Source: Aliiglaciecola sp. M165
GTDB taxonomy: Bacteria; Pseudomonadota; Gammaproteobacteria; Enterobacterales; Alteromonadaceae
Direction of reading: 5' to 3'
Assembly: GCF_007197995.1 (NCBI RefSeq)
Contig: NZ_VKKH01000008.1
Location: 1-64,000 of the forward strand
DNA: 64,000 bases
Part shown: piece after piece, positions 19,679 to 28,751 of the stretch
Layout of the letters: the number at the start of each line of letters is the position of its first letter
How positions within the stretch are numbered: the first letter of the stretch is position 1
Translations under genes and position numbers: made by a program
Notes under the pieces: generated by a model
The model's database searches: none
What the model was told of the DNA's origin: nothing
What the model saw: the letters and a program-made list of their open reading frames with translations, nothing else

Positions 19679-20740
19679 TTGTCGAATAAGTTGTCAGATC
19701 CTGAGTTTAGAAAGCAGATTTACCAGACATTGGCGGATTTACTCGACGTTGAAGCCTCGGTAGTGACCCAAGGTTGCCAAATTAGTGAGCAGCAAATTCG
19801 CTTGTCTTTTCCGTTCGTATTTGAGCAACGATGTAATGAAATTTTCGTTGCGCTGCAAGCACTAGGCATTACTCAAACAGAGGTGCAATGCCAAAGTTAC
19901 ATTGACCCTAAACAAACTAAATTGAAACGTGTAACCAATGTAAATAACATCATTGCGGTTGCCTCTGGTAAAGGCGGAGTCGGTAAGTCTGCAACCAGTG
20001 TCAATCTTGCTTTTGCTTTGCAGGCCCAAGGCGCCAAAGTAGGATTGTTGGATGCTGATATCTATGGCCCTTCCATTCCTATCATGCTAGGTAACCCTCA
20101 AGCACACCCACAAAGCGAAGATAACCGCCACATGATCCCATTGAACTGTGAGGGGGTGGTGGCAAATTCTATTGGTTATCTGGTGCCTCCTGAAAATGCC
20201 ACGATCTGGCGAGGCCCCATGGCCAGTAAAGCCCTTCAACAGTTAGTAAACGAAACCTTGTGGCCTGAATTAGACTATTTGATTGTGGATATGCCGCCGG
20301 GTACCGGTGACATTCAATTAACGCTGGCGCAGCAAATACCGATCACCGCTGCAGTGATTGTTACCACTCCTCAAGATATCGCTTTGGCAGATGCTAAAAA
20401 GGGCATTGCCATGTTCAATAAGGTTGATGTACCCGTTTTGGGTTTGGTTGAGAACATGAGTTACTACCTGTGTTCAAATTGTGGTCACAAAGATTACGTG
20501 TTTGCCAGCGGCGGCGGACAGCGATTGGCAACCGAATTTGGTTTGCCCTTGCTGGGACAGATCCCATTGGATATTGTCATTCGTGAGCATGCCGATGGAG
20601 GCAAACCGCTATTGTACCAACTACCCAATTCCGCTCTTAGCCTGGCGTATTCAGACTTAGCGTTTAATGTTTCCAAACAACTTGCTTTGTATTCCGGCTT
20701 AAAACACGATGATGGAATCGACGTGCAAATGTCCAGTTAG
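19679..20740 (+). CDS. apbC: Mrp/ApbC iron-sulfur cluster carrier P-loop ATPase
   Basis: An N-terminal MIP18-like segment precedes a deviant Walker A ASGKGGVGKSATSVNLA, a DADIYGPSIP box and the CSNCGH/CxxC pair used to bridge an iron-sulfur cluster. It delivers Fe-S clusters to apoproteins in the cytosol. I chose TTG at 19679, preceded at good spacing by AAGGGGGC; an in-frame TTG at 19625 is the longer alternative with no ribosome binding site. The metG-apbC-dcd neighbourhood is conserved in gammaproteobacteria. Confidence 0.93.
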   Translation: MSNKLSDPEFRKQIYQTLADLLDVEASVVTQGCQISEQQIRLSFPFVFEQRCNEIFVALQALGITQTEVQCQSYIDPKQTKLKRVTNVNNIIAVASGKGGVGKSATSVNLAFALQAQGAKVGLLDADIYGPSIPIMLGNPQAHPQSEDNRHMIPLNCEGVVANSIGYLVPPENATIWRGPMASKALQQLVNETLWPELDYLIVDMPPGTGDIQLTLAQQIPITAAVIVTTPQDIALADAKKGIAMFNKVDVPVLGLVENMSYYLCSNCGHKDYVFASGGGQRLATEFGLPLLGQIPLDIVIREHADGGKPLLYQLPNSALSLAYSDLAFNVSKQLALYSGLKHDDGIDVQMSS

Positions 20741-20844
20741 TGGAAAAACATTGAACATAGTATGAACGCAGACCATAATGTCGGCGGTCAGAGCACTCGC
20801 TCACTAACCTTGTTTCTAAAAACAAAAATAAAGAGTTTAAAATC

Positions 20845-21447
20845 ATGCGCTTATGTGACAAAGATATCTACCAACACCTGAAGGACGGAAAAATCGGGAT
20901 CACTCCAGAACCCGATTACTCTCAAATCAGCGGACTAACCGTAGATATTCGTTTGGGCAACAAGTTTAGAGTCTTTGAAGATCATGCCGCACCTTACATT
21001 GATCTCAGTGGACCAAAGGCACAAGTGCAAGAAGCCATGAACTCGGTAATGAGTGATGAAATCATGGTCGCTGACGACAAATCCTTTTTCCTTCACCCCG
21101 GTGAGTTGGCGTTGGCTGTAACTCATGAATCTGTGACCTTACCTGCGAACATTGTTGGCTGGTTAGACGGTCGCTCCTCACTAGCACGCCTGGGTTTAAT
21201 GGTGCATGTCACCGCGCACAGAATTGATCCGGGTTGGTCAGGGAATATCGTATTGGAGTTTTACAATAGTGGTAAATTGCCACTGGCCCTCAAACCTAAG
21301 ATGAAAATTGGTGCCATCAGTTTTGAGGTGTTGTCTGATTTTGCTGAAAAACCCTATCATTCCAGAGCGGATGCCAAATATCGTGGTCAAGACGGGGCTA
21401 TCGCCAGCAGGATAAGTGCTGACGATAAAAGCGGCGATACTGAGTGA
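20845..21447 (+). CDS. dcd: dCTP deaminase
   Basis: It converts dCTP to dUTP, feeding dTTP synthesis. Family features are the N-terminal MRLCDKDI, the [16 protein letters not shown] strand pair, the nucleotide loop [34 protein letters not shown] with the catalytic Glu, and the disordered C-terminal lid ending in Lys/Asp-rich residues. It is 200 residues long and located directly downstream of apbC on the same strand. Confidence 0.97.
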   Translation: MRLCDKDIYQHLKDGKIGITPEPDYSQISGLTVDIRLGNKFRVFEDHAAPYIDLSGPKAQVQEAMNSVMSDEIMVADDKSFFLHPGELALAVTHESVTLPANIVGWLDGRSSLARLGLMVHVTAHRIDPGWSGNIVLEFYNSGKLPLALKPKMKIGAISFEVLSDFAEKPYHSRADAKYRGQDGAIASRISADDKSGDTE

Positions 21448-21465
21448 CAACTCTGAATTAGCTTA

Positions 21466-22368
21466 TTAATGGACAGCTTCGGCTTGTCCTGAGCGCACTG
21501 CTCCCGGACTTACCCCTAAAACGCGTTTAAAGGCTTTTGAAAAAGAAGATTCATTGTCGTAGCCACAGGCTAGAGCAGCATGCAGGGTAGGTACCTTCTC
21601 ATCCGCCAACATTCTATACGCCTGACTTAGCCGCCATTGGGTAATGTAGTCCATGGGTGAAACCTGCAACACCGACTTGAACAAGTCGCTGAATGCCGCG
21701 CGTGACATAAAACAGATTTCCGCGAGTTGCTCCACAGTCCATTTTTTATCGAGATCAGCATGGATCGCTTCCATCACTTTACTGAGTTTCGGATGAATCG
21801 TTGCTGCTAGCACGCCCGTTTCAGACGGTAAATGTTGACGAAATATCATCGCCAGGATCGCTTCAGCGATTTTTCCCAATATCAGCTCCGAACCTTTTTC
21901 TGGATTCAACGATTCGTCCATGAGTGCTTCTAGCAACCAGAATAGGCCAGCCTTATTTGTTTTAATTTCTTCTCTTTTTAAGATCACGGCATCAGGAAGA
22001 TGCTCTGTAATAGACGTGACCAAAGGATGATTGTGGGCAAAATAACCACAAATTAACCCTGTACCACCTTCCTCTAACCCATCTTGATAGTCTTTACTAC
22101 TGGATAGATTTTTTTCAACTGCAAAGCTTTCATCGTTGGTAATGCAATGGATGACATCTTTTGGAAACAACACAATATCGCCTTTTTCCAAAGTCCAACT
22201 TTGGGAACCATCACCAATAGTCACAAAACAACGGCCAAAGCTAACAATATGGAAACTCATGTACTGAGTGCCAGAGGTATCGACCGCCCAGTTTCCACAA
22301 TATTGGCCATTGTGAAAAACGTTTGCGCTGACTTTAAAGGTAGAAAAAAGTTGGTTTAAAACATCCAT
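21466..22368 (-). CDS. AraC-family transcriptional regulator
   Basis: An N-terminal cupin-type effector domain (about 1-185; FHIVSFGRCFVTIGDG and LEKGDIVLFPKDVIHCI) is followed by two helix-turn-helix units at about 195-295 (WTVEQLAEICFMSRAAFSDLFK and PTLHAALACGYDNESSFSKAFKRVLG). It matches the cupin_6/AraC_binding_2 subgroup. It diverges from the YHS gene at 22484, so it may control that gene as well as itself. The inducer is unknown. Confidence 0.9.
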   Translation of the reverse strand: MDVLNQLFSTFKVSANVFHNGQYCGNWAVDTSGTQYMSFHIVSFGRCFVTIGDGSQSWTLEKGDIVLFPKDVIHCITNDESFAVEKNLSSSKDYQDGLEEGGTGLICGYFAHNHPLVTSITEHLPDAVILKREEIKTNKAGLFWLLEALMDESLNPEKGSELILGKIAEAILAMIFRQHLPSETGVLAATIHPKLSKVMEAIHADLDKKWTVEQLAEICFMSRAAFSDLFKSVLQVSPMDYITQWRLSQAYRMLADEKVPTLHAALACGYDNESSFSKAFKRVLGVSPGAVRSGQAEAVH

Positions 22369-22483
22369 AGACGATGGGACATAATCTGTATTGTTTGAGA
22401 CATAGTTAGCATACCAGAAGCTGCGTAAGATTCACCTCATCAACTGATTCATTAATGCTTAACCCTTAAAACGAGTACCGACC

Positions 22484-22951
22484 ATGTTTAAATTATTTAG
22501 CTACAGAATATTTTTCGCGGTGATGACTATCGCCATGTCATCCTTTGTATTTGCATCACAAGAAACTGCTACCGATGAAAATGGCGTAATTTTAGCTGGC
22601 CACGACGCGGTGGCGTATTTCACTGAAGGCAAGCCAGTGCTAGGCAGCGCAGAGTTTACTGCAATACATAAAGGCGCGATTTACCGATTTAGCAGCGCTG
22701 AAAACCGCGACCTGTTTAAACATGAACCAGAGCGTTTTGAACCCGCGTACGGCGGATACTGTGCATTAGGTGCAACCATGGGTGAAACATTCAAAGTAGA
22801 CGGCAAAGCTTTTGAAATTGTAGACGGTAAGTTATATGTCAACCGCGACAAAGAAGTGTATGACGTATGGAAAATGAATATTCCACAAAACCTGTTAGCA
22901 GCAGATGCTGAATGGCCTGAAATTCAATTTGTCGCAGTCAATAACCTGTAA
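22484..22951 (+). CDS. secreted YHS-domain protein
   Basis: The 155-residue protein has a signal peptide (SYRIFFAVMTIAMSSFVFA) and one YHS domain: DAVAYFTEGKPVLGSAEFTA, then YRFSSAENRDLFKHEPERFEPAYGGYCALG. The GYC motif is the conserved core. YHS proteins of this type are often periplasmic and linked to metal or redox functions, but no activity is established here. It is divergent from the AraC gene and closed by a terminator at 23018. Confidence 0.88.
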   Translation: MFKLFSYRIFFAVMTIAMSSFVFASQETATDENGVILAGHDAVAYFTEGKPVLGSAEFTAIHKGAIYRFSSAENRDLFKHEPERFEPAYGGYCALGATMGETFKVDGKAFEIVDGKLYVNRDKEVYDVWKMNIPQNLLAADAEWPEIQFVAVNNL

Positions 22952-23017
22952 GAATCGAAACCTTAAAGAATTGTGTGTGAAAAGTGTTAAAACGTCTCCC
23001 GTTTCAACATGGTGTTT

Positions 23018-23041
23018 GCCCCCAACATGGGGGCTTTTTTT
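23018..23041 (+). terminator. Rho-independent terminator of the YHS gene
   Basis: GCCCCC and GGGGGC form a 6-bp GC stem around AACAT, followed by seven T residues, 67 bp after the stop codon. Confidence 0.85.
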
Positions 23042-23101
23042 ACGAATCGACAAAAAACGCCTAATTATCAAACAAAAACACCCAAACCCCGCAAACGACC
23101 A

Positions 23102-23129
23102 TTGCAAAGCGTCAAAAAATAAGTAAACT
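23102..23129 (+). promoter_or_regulatory. candidate promoter of the tRNA-Pro gene
   Basis: TTGCAA (23102-23107) and TAAACT (23124-23129) are spaced by 16 bp. A GC-rich discriminator (GCGCAG) follows, as is usual for stable-RNA promoters, 12 bp before the tRNA 5' end. Confidence 0.55.
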
Positions 23130-23141
23130 GCGCAGCTCGGT

Positions 23142-23218
23142 CGGTGTGTAGCGCAGCTTGGTAGCGCACTGTCATGGGGTGTCAGGGGTCGGAGGTTCAA
23201 ATCCTCTCACACCGACCA
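23142..23218 (+). tRNA. tRNA-Pro (anticodon GGG)
   Basis: The 77-nt cloverleaf starts with acceptor CGGTGTG pairing with CACACCG and ends in encoded ACCA. The D arm (GCGCAGCTTGGTAGCGC), an anticodon loop ATGGGGT with GGG anticodon, and a T arm (GGAGG TTCAAAT CCTCT) are all normal and very close to the enteric proL product. Its 3' part is the attachment site for the island, and the gene stays complete at the left end. Confidence 0.96.
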
Positions 23219-23222
23219 ATTA
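23168..23222 (+). repeat. attL: 55-bp direct repeat in the tRNA-Pro 3' end
   Basis: The repeat runs from the last base pairs before the anticodon arm (ACTGTCATGGGG) through the T arm and ACCA to ATTA just outside the tRNA. It is identical base for base to 57582-57636. Confidence 0.93.
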
Positions 23223-23277
23223 ATCCCTTTAAAACCAACGGTTTAAACAAAAATCCCTGAAACATTAAAAATGAGCG

Positions 23278-23299
23278 TACCCCTTCCGTACCCTTTCCG
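23278..23299. repeat. two tandem 11-mers next to attL
   Basis: TACCCCTTCCG and TACCCTTTCCG stand head to tail, followed by a partial TGCCC, 56 bp inside the left end. Short tandem repeats close to an att site are often integrase arm-binding sites; that role is inference. The remaining sequence to 23599 holds only the dispersed repeat described separately. Confidence 0.4.
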
Positions 23300-23477
23300 T
23301 GCCCTAATACAGTAGTCTGAAACCTTATATTAGTCTCTTCGATCCTTGTAGTAACTTTCATGATATTCAACCTGAAAGATGTGACTTGATCGCTGGATGT
23401 TCTCGGAATTTCCCTGAATTGAATGATCGGAAATGTGCTTATTTTCGACTAGAACATTTTGTAGATCGAACCGCTGC

Positions 23478-23583
23478 TTTGTACGTAAAGCGGACATTTC
23501 TTATTCTTTCCTCAGAAAACACAGAATATGGTTTTTCAGGGGAAACGGGTGTTACTATGAAGTCTAATTATCAGGCTGTTATG
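23478..23583 (+). repeat. about 105-bp dispersed repeat, copy 1
   Basis: From TTTGTACGT to TTATG this stretch matches 27667-27769, including GAAAACACAGAATATGG (17 bases identical) and GTTACTATG. Each copy ends about 15-25 bp before the start of a hypothetical gene (23600 and 27793). The nature of the repeat is unknown; a short open frame across it looks accidental. Confidence 0.75.
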
Positions 23584-23599
23584 AGGAGATGGAAGTCCA

Positions 23600-24355
23600 G
23601 TGACATCATCAACAATAGTTGAAAAAAGTTGTTACTTTATTAGTAATGTATCTTGCTACGATGTAGTAAAAGATTTTGCTGGTCCGTTGCTAGCTGCACT
23701 TGCAGTAGTAGCTTCTGTCTTTATTGCATTTAAGCAATTATCTAAACAACACCAGAACACTCTAGATGCTCAAAAAGAAGAAGCTAAAAGAAATACAAGA
23801 GTAGAGCTATTCAAAGATATTAATGTTCTCTTAGATCAATCAACGGCATCTATTAGACAGGTTAATTCTTATTGTTTTGGTAAGAAATATTCTAACTTGG
23901 AAATGAAAGCTCAAGTTGATCACGTTGAATATTTAGAGTTAATGAAAAACTTCAGTAACCCACTATTGGCTGTTGTCACCAAAACAGAATCGCACGAAAT
24001 AGTGAATCTCAAATTGTTCCGAGTATTTCGGTTCGCTTTACTATCCATCCACCATGATTTGTTATCTCTACAATCTGAAAGAGATCGTTTTAAAGTTTTA
24101 GAAAACATCATTGAGTTGACTAACGACTCAATAATGTATTTCGGCGATTTCCAAGTTTGCATGCAAAACATGGCTTATGGTGAAGTATTTGATGCTGATG
24201 TGCCATTTAGGATTCCAGCTGATAAAAGGTATAAGGTCATTACTAATTGCCCTAAAAATTTAGATGAGCTTCATGATTACTTTTGGCGAGAAACAAATTG
24301 GGGCAAAAACTGTATTAAATACGAAAATGAGGCAAAGGAAAAATTCTCCTCGTAA
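23600..24355 (+). CDS. membrane-anchored hypothetical protein
   Basis: The 251-residue protein has one TM helix near 28-45 (PLLAALAVVASVFIAFKQL) followed by a coiled, Gln/Lys-rich helix and a soluble helical domain. This topology resembles the DUF4760-like proteins frequent in islands, but I cannot assign it firmly. The start is GTG at 23600 with GGAAG five bases upstream. Its 5' and 3' flanks match those of the unrelated gene at 27793, suggesting that both were inserted as units. Confidence 0.65.
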   Translation: MTSSTIVEKSCYFISNVSCYDVVKDFAGPLLAALAVVASVFIAFKQLSKQHQNTLDAQKEEAKRNTRVELFKDINVLLDQSTASIRQVNSYCFGKKYSNLEMKAQVDHVEYLELMKNFSNPLLAVVTKTESHEIVNLKLFRVFRFALLSIHHDLLSLQSERDRFKVLENIIELTNDSIMYFGDFQVCMQNMAYGEVFDADVPFRIPADKRYKVITNCPKNLDELHDYFWRETNWGKNCIKYENEAKEKFSS

Positions 24356-24427
24356 CAAGTTACTCAAAAGAACGCGACACGCTTGGCTTGTGCTCCTTCG
24401 TCGCTAATTTTAGCAAAGCATTTATGC

Positions 24428-24468
24428 GCCCATTAGTAAGGCGTTGAATGCCCGCTCTTTGCCTAATT
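24428..24468 (+). repeat. 3' flank shared by two island genes, copy 1
   Basis: GCCCATTA, about 17 variable bases, CGCTCTTTG and AATT at the end are shared with 28752-28794. A GCGTTGAAT inside resembles the GTTRRRY core of integron attC sites, but a proper left core is missing (TCGTAAC at the gene end), so attC identity is doubtful. The rest of 24356-24594 shows nothing else. Confidence 0.45.
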
Positions 24469-24594
24469 CTACCTTTCGCCAGTATGAAACAGTATTACTC
24501 AGTATGATATTTTGATAAGTAGTTCGAGACTTTATTACTCTCCTACAGTTATTAGTCAGAAAAGCGTTTCTGCAGTGGCACACTACAGACTATC

Positions 24595-25458
24595 TCATCT
24601 TGGATGTGATTGTTTTCCATTACGCACCCACATTATTGCCATTAAGAAGCCCATTAATGCCAAGCTTGGTGGTGTATTAAGCGAGACGCTAGCTTCTCTA
24701 ACTATCAAATAGTGATAAGCAGGTAAGCCATTGGCGTAAAGTGAATTGTAAGTACCCCCCAAAATGTTATCAGGCGAGTCTGAAAGCATAAAATCTTCGA
24801 CAGAAAACGCAGTATAGCTATAGCTATAAGCGTCGATAACACCAGCGTTGGTAAATACCGAAGTAGATGATGATTTTCCTTCTGGCTCATCATTTCGTTG
24901 GTAAGCTTCAGAAAAATTAAATATTGCACACATGAAATACCAGTTGCCAACACCGCCTAAGCCATCAACGCACTCACTTGAATCGTTGGTAATGCCTGAA
25001 TAAATTAGATGATTGTAGGAGATTGTATGGCGAAAATAATTGCCTTGATACTCATATTCATCGACAAGGTTGTTTGCAAAAGGATCAAATCCAAACAACT
25101 GATAAAAATAAGCATAGGTAGCATGCTCTTGCGTACCCACGTTTGAGTAAGGCCAATTGTCGGTCATCCCTCGGAAGCGATTCCATGAATCGGTCAACAC
25201 CGCCACTTCCGAAGCTTGCGCAAAGCGCCAGTCTTTCCCAAATTGGCCATTAGCCAGCGCATCATCGATTTCATCATAGTTCACCGAATAGGTGACATCA
25301 AAGCTCAACCATTCCAGTCCCTGCAAATCAAGTATCGGATCGCTTTTGATAATGCCTGCTGTTGCCACACCCGAAAAAACCAAGCTTGAGAACACCAATA
25401 ATGCCGCAATAAGAATATTCACTTTAGTGAGTAAGTGGGTTGTGGCTGTTAATTTCAT
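24595..25458 (-). CDS. secreted protein with PEP-CTERM-like tail
   Basis: A signal peptide (ILIAALLVFSSLVFSGVATA) is followed by about 230 residues of unknown, Tyr/Asn/Asp-rich extracellular region. The end NTPPSLALMGFLMAIMWV then RNGK is a variant of the PEP-CTERM sorting signal, with TPPS where VPEPS is usual. AAGGAA lies upstream of the ATG at 25458. It is the second protein of this class in the window, here as island cargo. It would depend on a host exosortase encoded elsewhere. Confidence 0.7.
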   Translation of the reverse strand: MKLTATTHLLTKVNILIAALLVFSSLVFSGVATAGIIKSDPILDLQGLEWLSFDVTYSVNYDEIDDALANGQFGKDWRFAQASEVAVLTDSWNRFRGMTDNWPYSNVGTQEHATYAYFYQLFGFDPFANNLVDEYEYQGNYFRHTISYNHLIYSGITNDSSECVDGLGGVGNWYFMCAIFNFSEAYQRNDEPEGKSSSTSVFTNAGVIDAYSYSYTAFSVEDFMLSDSPDNILGGTYNSLYANGLPAYHYLIVREASVSLNTPPSLALMGFLMAIMWVRNGKQSHPR

Positions 25459-25680
25459 ATTAAAGTTCCTTTTTAATTAAGTGCGCAATAATAACAAGCG
25501 AATCCGATAATTTCTATGTGTTGAAAATAAGGTTGGGGAATCGCTGAATATATTTAATATCAAGGTCGCCCTGGGCGGCCAATGCATCAAAATTTTAAAC
25601 TGGAGAAATGGGTGTTCAGTAAGTTAGAAAATGCGGGGCATGCGGCTCCGCCTAATTTTGAAATAAAAGAGGGTTCGATT

Positions 25681-25887
25681 CTAGTAACCTCTTCTATCGA
25701 TCCAAGAACTATATTCTTCAGAGCTTGACGCGACAAAAGAATCATCTCTTCTATGAGCTGCCACTTCCGGATATTGCGCATCGTTTTTAGAGTGATCGAT
25801 TTTTGAAAAAATATCTTTCCGTTTAAGTACAACAGTCAAAAACAAAACGATAAGTACAATTACCCAGATTGCCATCGATAATGGCAT
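25681..25887 (-). CDS. small single-pass membrane protein
   Basis: The 68-residue protein has one N-terminal TM helix (MAIWVIVLIVLFLTVVL) and a charged, Ser-rich cytoplasmic tail. A near-perfect AAGGAGGT seven bases before the ATG at 25887 makes it very likely real. The family is unknown. Confidence 0.65.
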   Translation of the reverse strand: MPLSMAIWVIVLIVLFLTVVLKRKDIFSKIDHSKNDAQYPEVAAHRRDDSFVASSSEEYSSWIDRRGY

Positions 25888-25945
25888 TTTGACCTCCTTA
25901 AAATAGAATATTGTTCAAATTATAACACATTGATCAAATAGATCC

Positions 25946-26164
25946 CTACCGGCGAGCTCGGCGCCTCGAGCCGCTGTTGTATCGAGATAAACTGGAGCCA
26001 CCATTTTGGCCGACAAAACCAGGTAGACCGTCTATCTCTTTATCACTTAACTGGTTTTGCTTATCAAGGGATTTGAATTGGCTGAGTTGACCTTCAGGCG
26101 AGCGTACGCCATCTCCTAAACCAACTGTGTCAGCAAGCTTGCTTGTGAGGTTTCGGGTATCCAC
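25946..26164 (-). CDS. hypothetical 72-residue protein, possibly a C-terminal remnant
   Basis: The frame ends in an Arg-rich tail (SGSRRRARR). The only start is GTG at 26164 with no clear ribosome binding site, yet the frame stays open to a TGA at 26252, giving 29 more protein-like codons without a start. That suggests the end of a larger gene whose front is lost. The composition (Gly/Ser/Asp) fits a secreted or phage-type protein, but nothing is recognised. Confidence 0.4.
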   Translation of the reverse strand: MDTRNLTSKLADTVGLGDGVRSPEGQLSQFKSLDKQNQLSDKEIDGLPGFVGQNGGSSLSRYNSGSRRRARR

Positions 26165-26267
26165 GCCACCCTCTTTGACGACACGATTTTCGCCGAAACC
26201 CTGCTCAACAAAAGAATCAACTTGTTTCTGCTTTTTGTCTACTTGCGTATATCAGCAGCTCTAAACA

Positions 26268-26813
26268 TCATTCACTCCATTTCGCTTTAAAATGTTTGCC
26301 AGAGCCTTTTCTCAAACTCTTTCTATCAATCATTTTTGATTTGAACTTAAAATCTACGCTGATTTTTACGATAAGGAGCCTATTAAAATTTCCAGCTCGC
26401 TTAACTAACACTGTGTTGTCAGACTTATGTGGAGAAATTGTTTTTATTTCGACGAAATCTTTTCCCAATTTGCCATCTGAACCTTGTGTAAATGGTTTAT
26501 GCCTCTTTATTCCATATTTAGCTTCACCGTAAAGCTCCCCAAGTTCACCGTAGATTGGCAGATGCCGTCCGGTTAATTCTAAGTAATTTTGAGCAGTTCT
26601 AATCAGGTCATCGAGCAACTCCCAAAGTTCTAGAGTTGTGGGGTTTTTGGGTTCTTCATCACAATCCCAGTCCTCGTCATCATCAACAAACTCCTCGATA
26701 CTATCCCAATTGTCATGCTCCCAAGGGTTATACCCACAGGCCGCTGCCTCAGCTATTTGCTCTGGGCTATAGCCCTCATCATGCATACTGTGGAGAAAAT
26801 CCCAATCACTCAT
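26268..26813 (-). CDS. predicted PD-(D/E)xK-like nuclease-related protein (DUF6998-like)
   Basis: An acidic N-terminal half (about 1-60, many Asp/Glu/Trp) precedes a compact domain. ELYGEAKYGI leads to TQGSDGKLGKDFVEIKTISPHK and VLVKRAGNFNRLLIVKISVDF. The pattern E...GSDG...(D/V)EIKT followed by a KR-GNF strand is that of small restriction-endonuclease-like proteins of the DUF6998 type. I see the ordered motif but no proof of nuclease activity. It is isolated on the minus strand. Confidence 0.6.
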   Translation of the reverse strand: MSDWDFLHSMHDEGYSPEQIAEAAACGYNPWEHDNWDSIEEFVDDDEDWDCDEEPKNPTTLELWELLDDLIRTAQNYLELTGRHLPIYGELGELYGEAKYGIKRHKPFTQGSDGKLGKDFVEIKTISPHKSDNTVLVKRAGNFNRLLIVKISVDFKFKSKMIDRKSLRKGSGKHFKAKWSE

Positions 26814-27027
26814 ATACTTCCTTTGCTAGATATATTAGTTTGCTTGTTATGCACTAAACCCGTTTTTACGTATTTGTATAAAATTGACTCATACAACGGT
26901 ACGACTATGACTTAGAGCATACAAAAACTTGTACGTTAGTTCTTTGCCTGTCGCCGACTCTGCAAGCTAGTCGTGGCCAGTTAACTTGACTACCATAATT
27001 AGGTCTCTGCTAAATAGGAGACTACTT

Positions 27028-27639
27028 ATGGCAATTCAAATTAAGACACCTTGGAACAAAGATAGAATAATCGGTCAGAAAAAACCTCTACAAATTTCAC
27101 ATATATGGGGAATTCGAATCCGCTTAGAGCTTGAAGGACGAACGAGGGACCTAGCACCGTTCAATCTTGATCTCGATAGTAAGCTAAGAGGTTGTGACCT
27201 AGTTAAACTCAAAGTATCAGATGTCGTTTGCGGGCGTTCAGCCCTGAGAAGAACGCACATTGTTCAGTAGAAAACGGGCAGTCCTGTTCAATTTGAGATA
27301 ACACCGAATACTGGAGAATCGATTCTGGCATGGGTTAAGAAAACCGGACTCAAGGAATCTGACTATCTTTTTAAATCACGGATCAATAATTCTGAACACA
27401 TATCTACCAGACAATACCATCGCATTTTTCAAGGATGGATTGAAAAGCTCAAACTCGACACGTCAATCTATAGCACTCACTCAATGCGCAGAACCAAGGC
27501 TTATCTGATTTATAAGAAGACTAAAAATCTGCGAGTAGTGCAACTGTTGCTTGGTCATAAGAAGTTAGAGAGCACAGTCCGCTATTTAGGCATCGAGGTG
27601 GACGATGCTTTGGAAATATCAGAATCTATTGAAGTTTAG
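27028..27639 (+). pseudogene. small tyrosine recombinase broken by an internal TAG
   Basis: The frame encodes a 203-residue tyrosine recombinase of the short, catalytic-domain-only type (KTPWNKDRIIGQK; LRGCDLVKLKVSDV; STHSMRRTKAYLIY; LLLGHKKLESTVRYLG). The catalytic set is visible: Arg in LRGCDL, HSMRR, LLLGH and the Tyr in TVRYLG. A TAG at 27268-27270 (codon 81) splits it, and the frame before and after is intact and in register. Relatives normally have Gln there, so a CAG/CAA to TAG change is the likely cause. A short inverted pair GTCTC/GAGAC lies just upstream of the ATG. Confidence 0.85.
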
Positions 27640-27647
27640 GCTTATCT

Positions 27648-27669
27648 GGGCTGCTTGTGCAGCCCTTTT
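27648..27669 (+). terminator. terminator after the broken recombinase
   Basis: GGGCTGC and GCAGCCC form a 7-bp perfect stem around TTGT, followed by TTTT, nine bases after the stop codon. Confidence 0.7.
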
Positions 27670-27769
27670 GTACGTGAAGCAGACATTTAACCCTTCCTCC
27701 GAAAACACAGAATATGGTTTTTCTGTGGACATGGCTGTTACTATGGAGCTTAATTTATTAGCTATTATG
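27667..27769 (+). repeat. about 105-bp dispersed repeat, copy 2
   Basis: This matches 23478-23583 over its whole length with scattered substitutions and one short gap. It begins within the terminator T tract of the broken recombinase and ends 24 bp before the next gene. Confidence 0.75.
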
Positions 27770-27792
27770 CCCAACTGTAGAAAAAGGACGTT

Positions 27793-28665
27793 ATGAGCTT
27801 CGAAAGATATAAATTATTTGAATATCGATCTTTAGCGCACAGGTTATTTAAAAGACATCACACGCACTTTAATGATATTTATTGGAGTCAAAGGATTGCG
27901 AATAGACATGTATTCTCACTCACAAAACCTTACAAAAGGGACGATTCAATAACACTACTTTTCAATCCGACGACCGATGAGATTAGAAATAGTAGATCTT
28001 TGGGGGAATGGGCAGACTGGTACTCAGATTTTGATAGATGGTCTAGATTGGCATCGATCGTTGGTTTGGCCGGATACTTAGAAACATATATTGCGCAGGT
28101 ATCAGTGGCAGCATTCGAATCAACCCCATCTCTAGTCTTGGGAGGGGGGCCTAAAGTTGATGGGGCCGTCTTTCTAAAGCATAACGCCAATTATGATTTG
28201 TATCAGCACTCGGAGTCTCTAACTAGGGGAGATTGGCAGGCAAGAGTGTCGGCCTATAAGGGATTCTTTGGTTCATGCCCTTTTGAGAATCTTATTTCAG
28301 AACTAGAAAAGCTTAGAATACTCCGTAACGATGCTGGCCATTCATTTGGTAGAGATATTAAATCAATGAGGTTTGCTCAAGGGTGGGAAGTAAAAAAGCT
28401 TGCGAACATATCAGATTCAAAAATAATTGATTTTCTCAAACTTGTTGAATCTGTCGCCAATTCTATTGATAGCCATATTGCAGAGGAATATGTCGGCCAG
28501 TACGAAATTATTAAGGTTTATCATCAGTGGTTGCCAACATTAGAAAATGCGAATCGGTATGCTCAGAAAGAACGCGCAAAGAAATTCAGGAAGTATTTTT
28601 TCGAGCTTACTTCTGGAATATATAGTCCAGCACTAAAAATGATGGATTACTATGATTCGCTATAG
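27793..28665 (+). CDS. HEPN-like helical protein
   Basis: The 290-residue, mostly helical soluble protein contains LEKLRILRNDAGHSF, in which RNDAGH fits the R-x4-H motif of HEPN ribonucleases, preceded by a helix of the right kind. HEPN proteins are common in toxin-antitoxin and abortive-infection systems. No antitoxin partner is adjacent, so the role is inference. The ATG at 27793 follows AAAAAGGACG. It shares both flanks with the gene at 23600. Confidence 0.5.
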   Translation: MSFERYKLFEYRSLAHRLFKRHHTHFNDIYWSQRIANRHVFSLTKPYKRDDSITLLFNPTTDEIRNSRSLGEWADWYSDFDRWSRLASIVGLAGYLETYIAQVSVAAFESTPSLVLGGGPKVDGAVFLKHNANYDLYQHSESLTRGDWQARVSAYKGFFGSCPFENLISELEKLRILRNDAGHSFGRDIKSMRFAQGWEVKKLANISDSKIIDFLKLVESVANSIDSHIAEEYVGQYEIIKVYHQWLPTLENANRYAQKERAKKFRKYFFELTSGIYSPALKMMDYYDSL

Positions 28666-28751
28666 CGGCAGGCATAAAAAGCCGATGCAAGCGCAGCTAG
28701 CTATATTGGCCCGGCATCTGGGCGTTGAGAGTCCGTTCCTTGTCTATAACG

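Noticed and set aside
23386-23622. 78-residue frame across the first dispersed repeat
   Set aside because: It spans the repeat, has no good ribosome binding site and overlaps the start of the real gene; the equivalent frame at the other repeat copy differs.
24350-24450. attC site after the gene at 23600
   Set aside because: GCGTTGAAT fits the right core, but the left core (TCGTAAC) does not fit and the arms pair poorly. The second gene with the same flank has GTTGAGA, which breaks the consensus.
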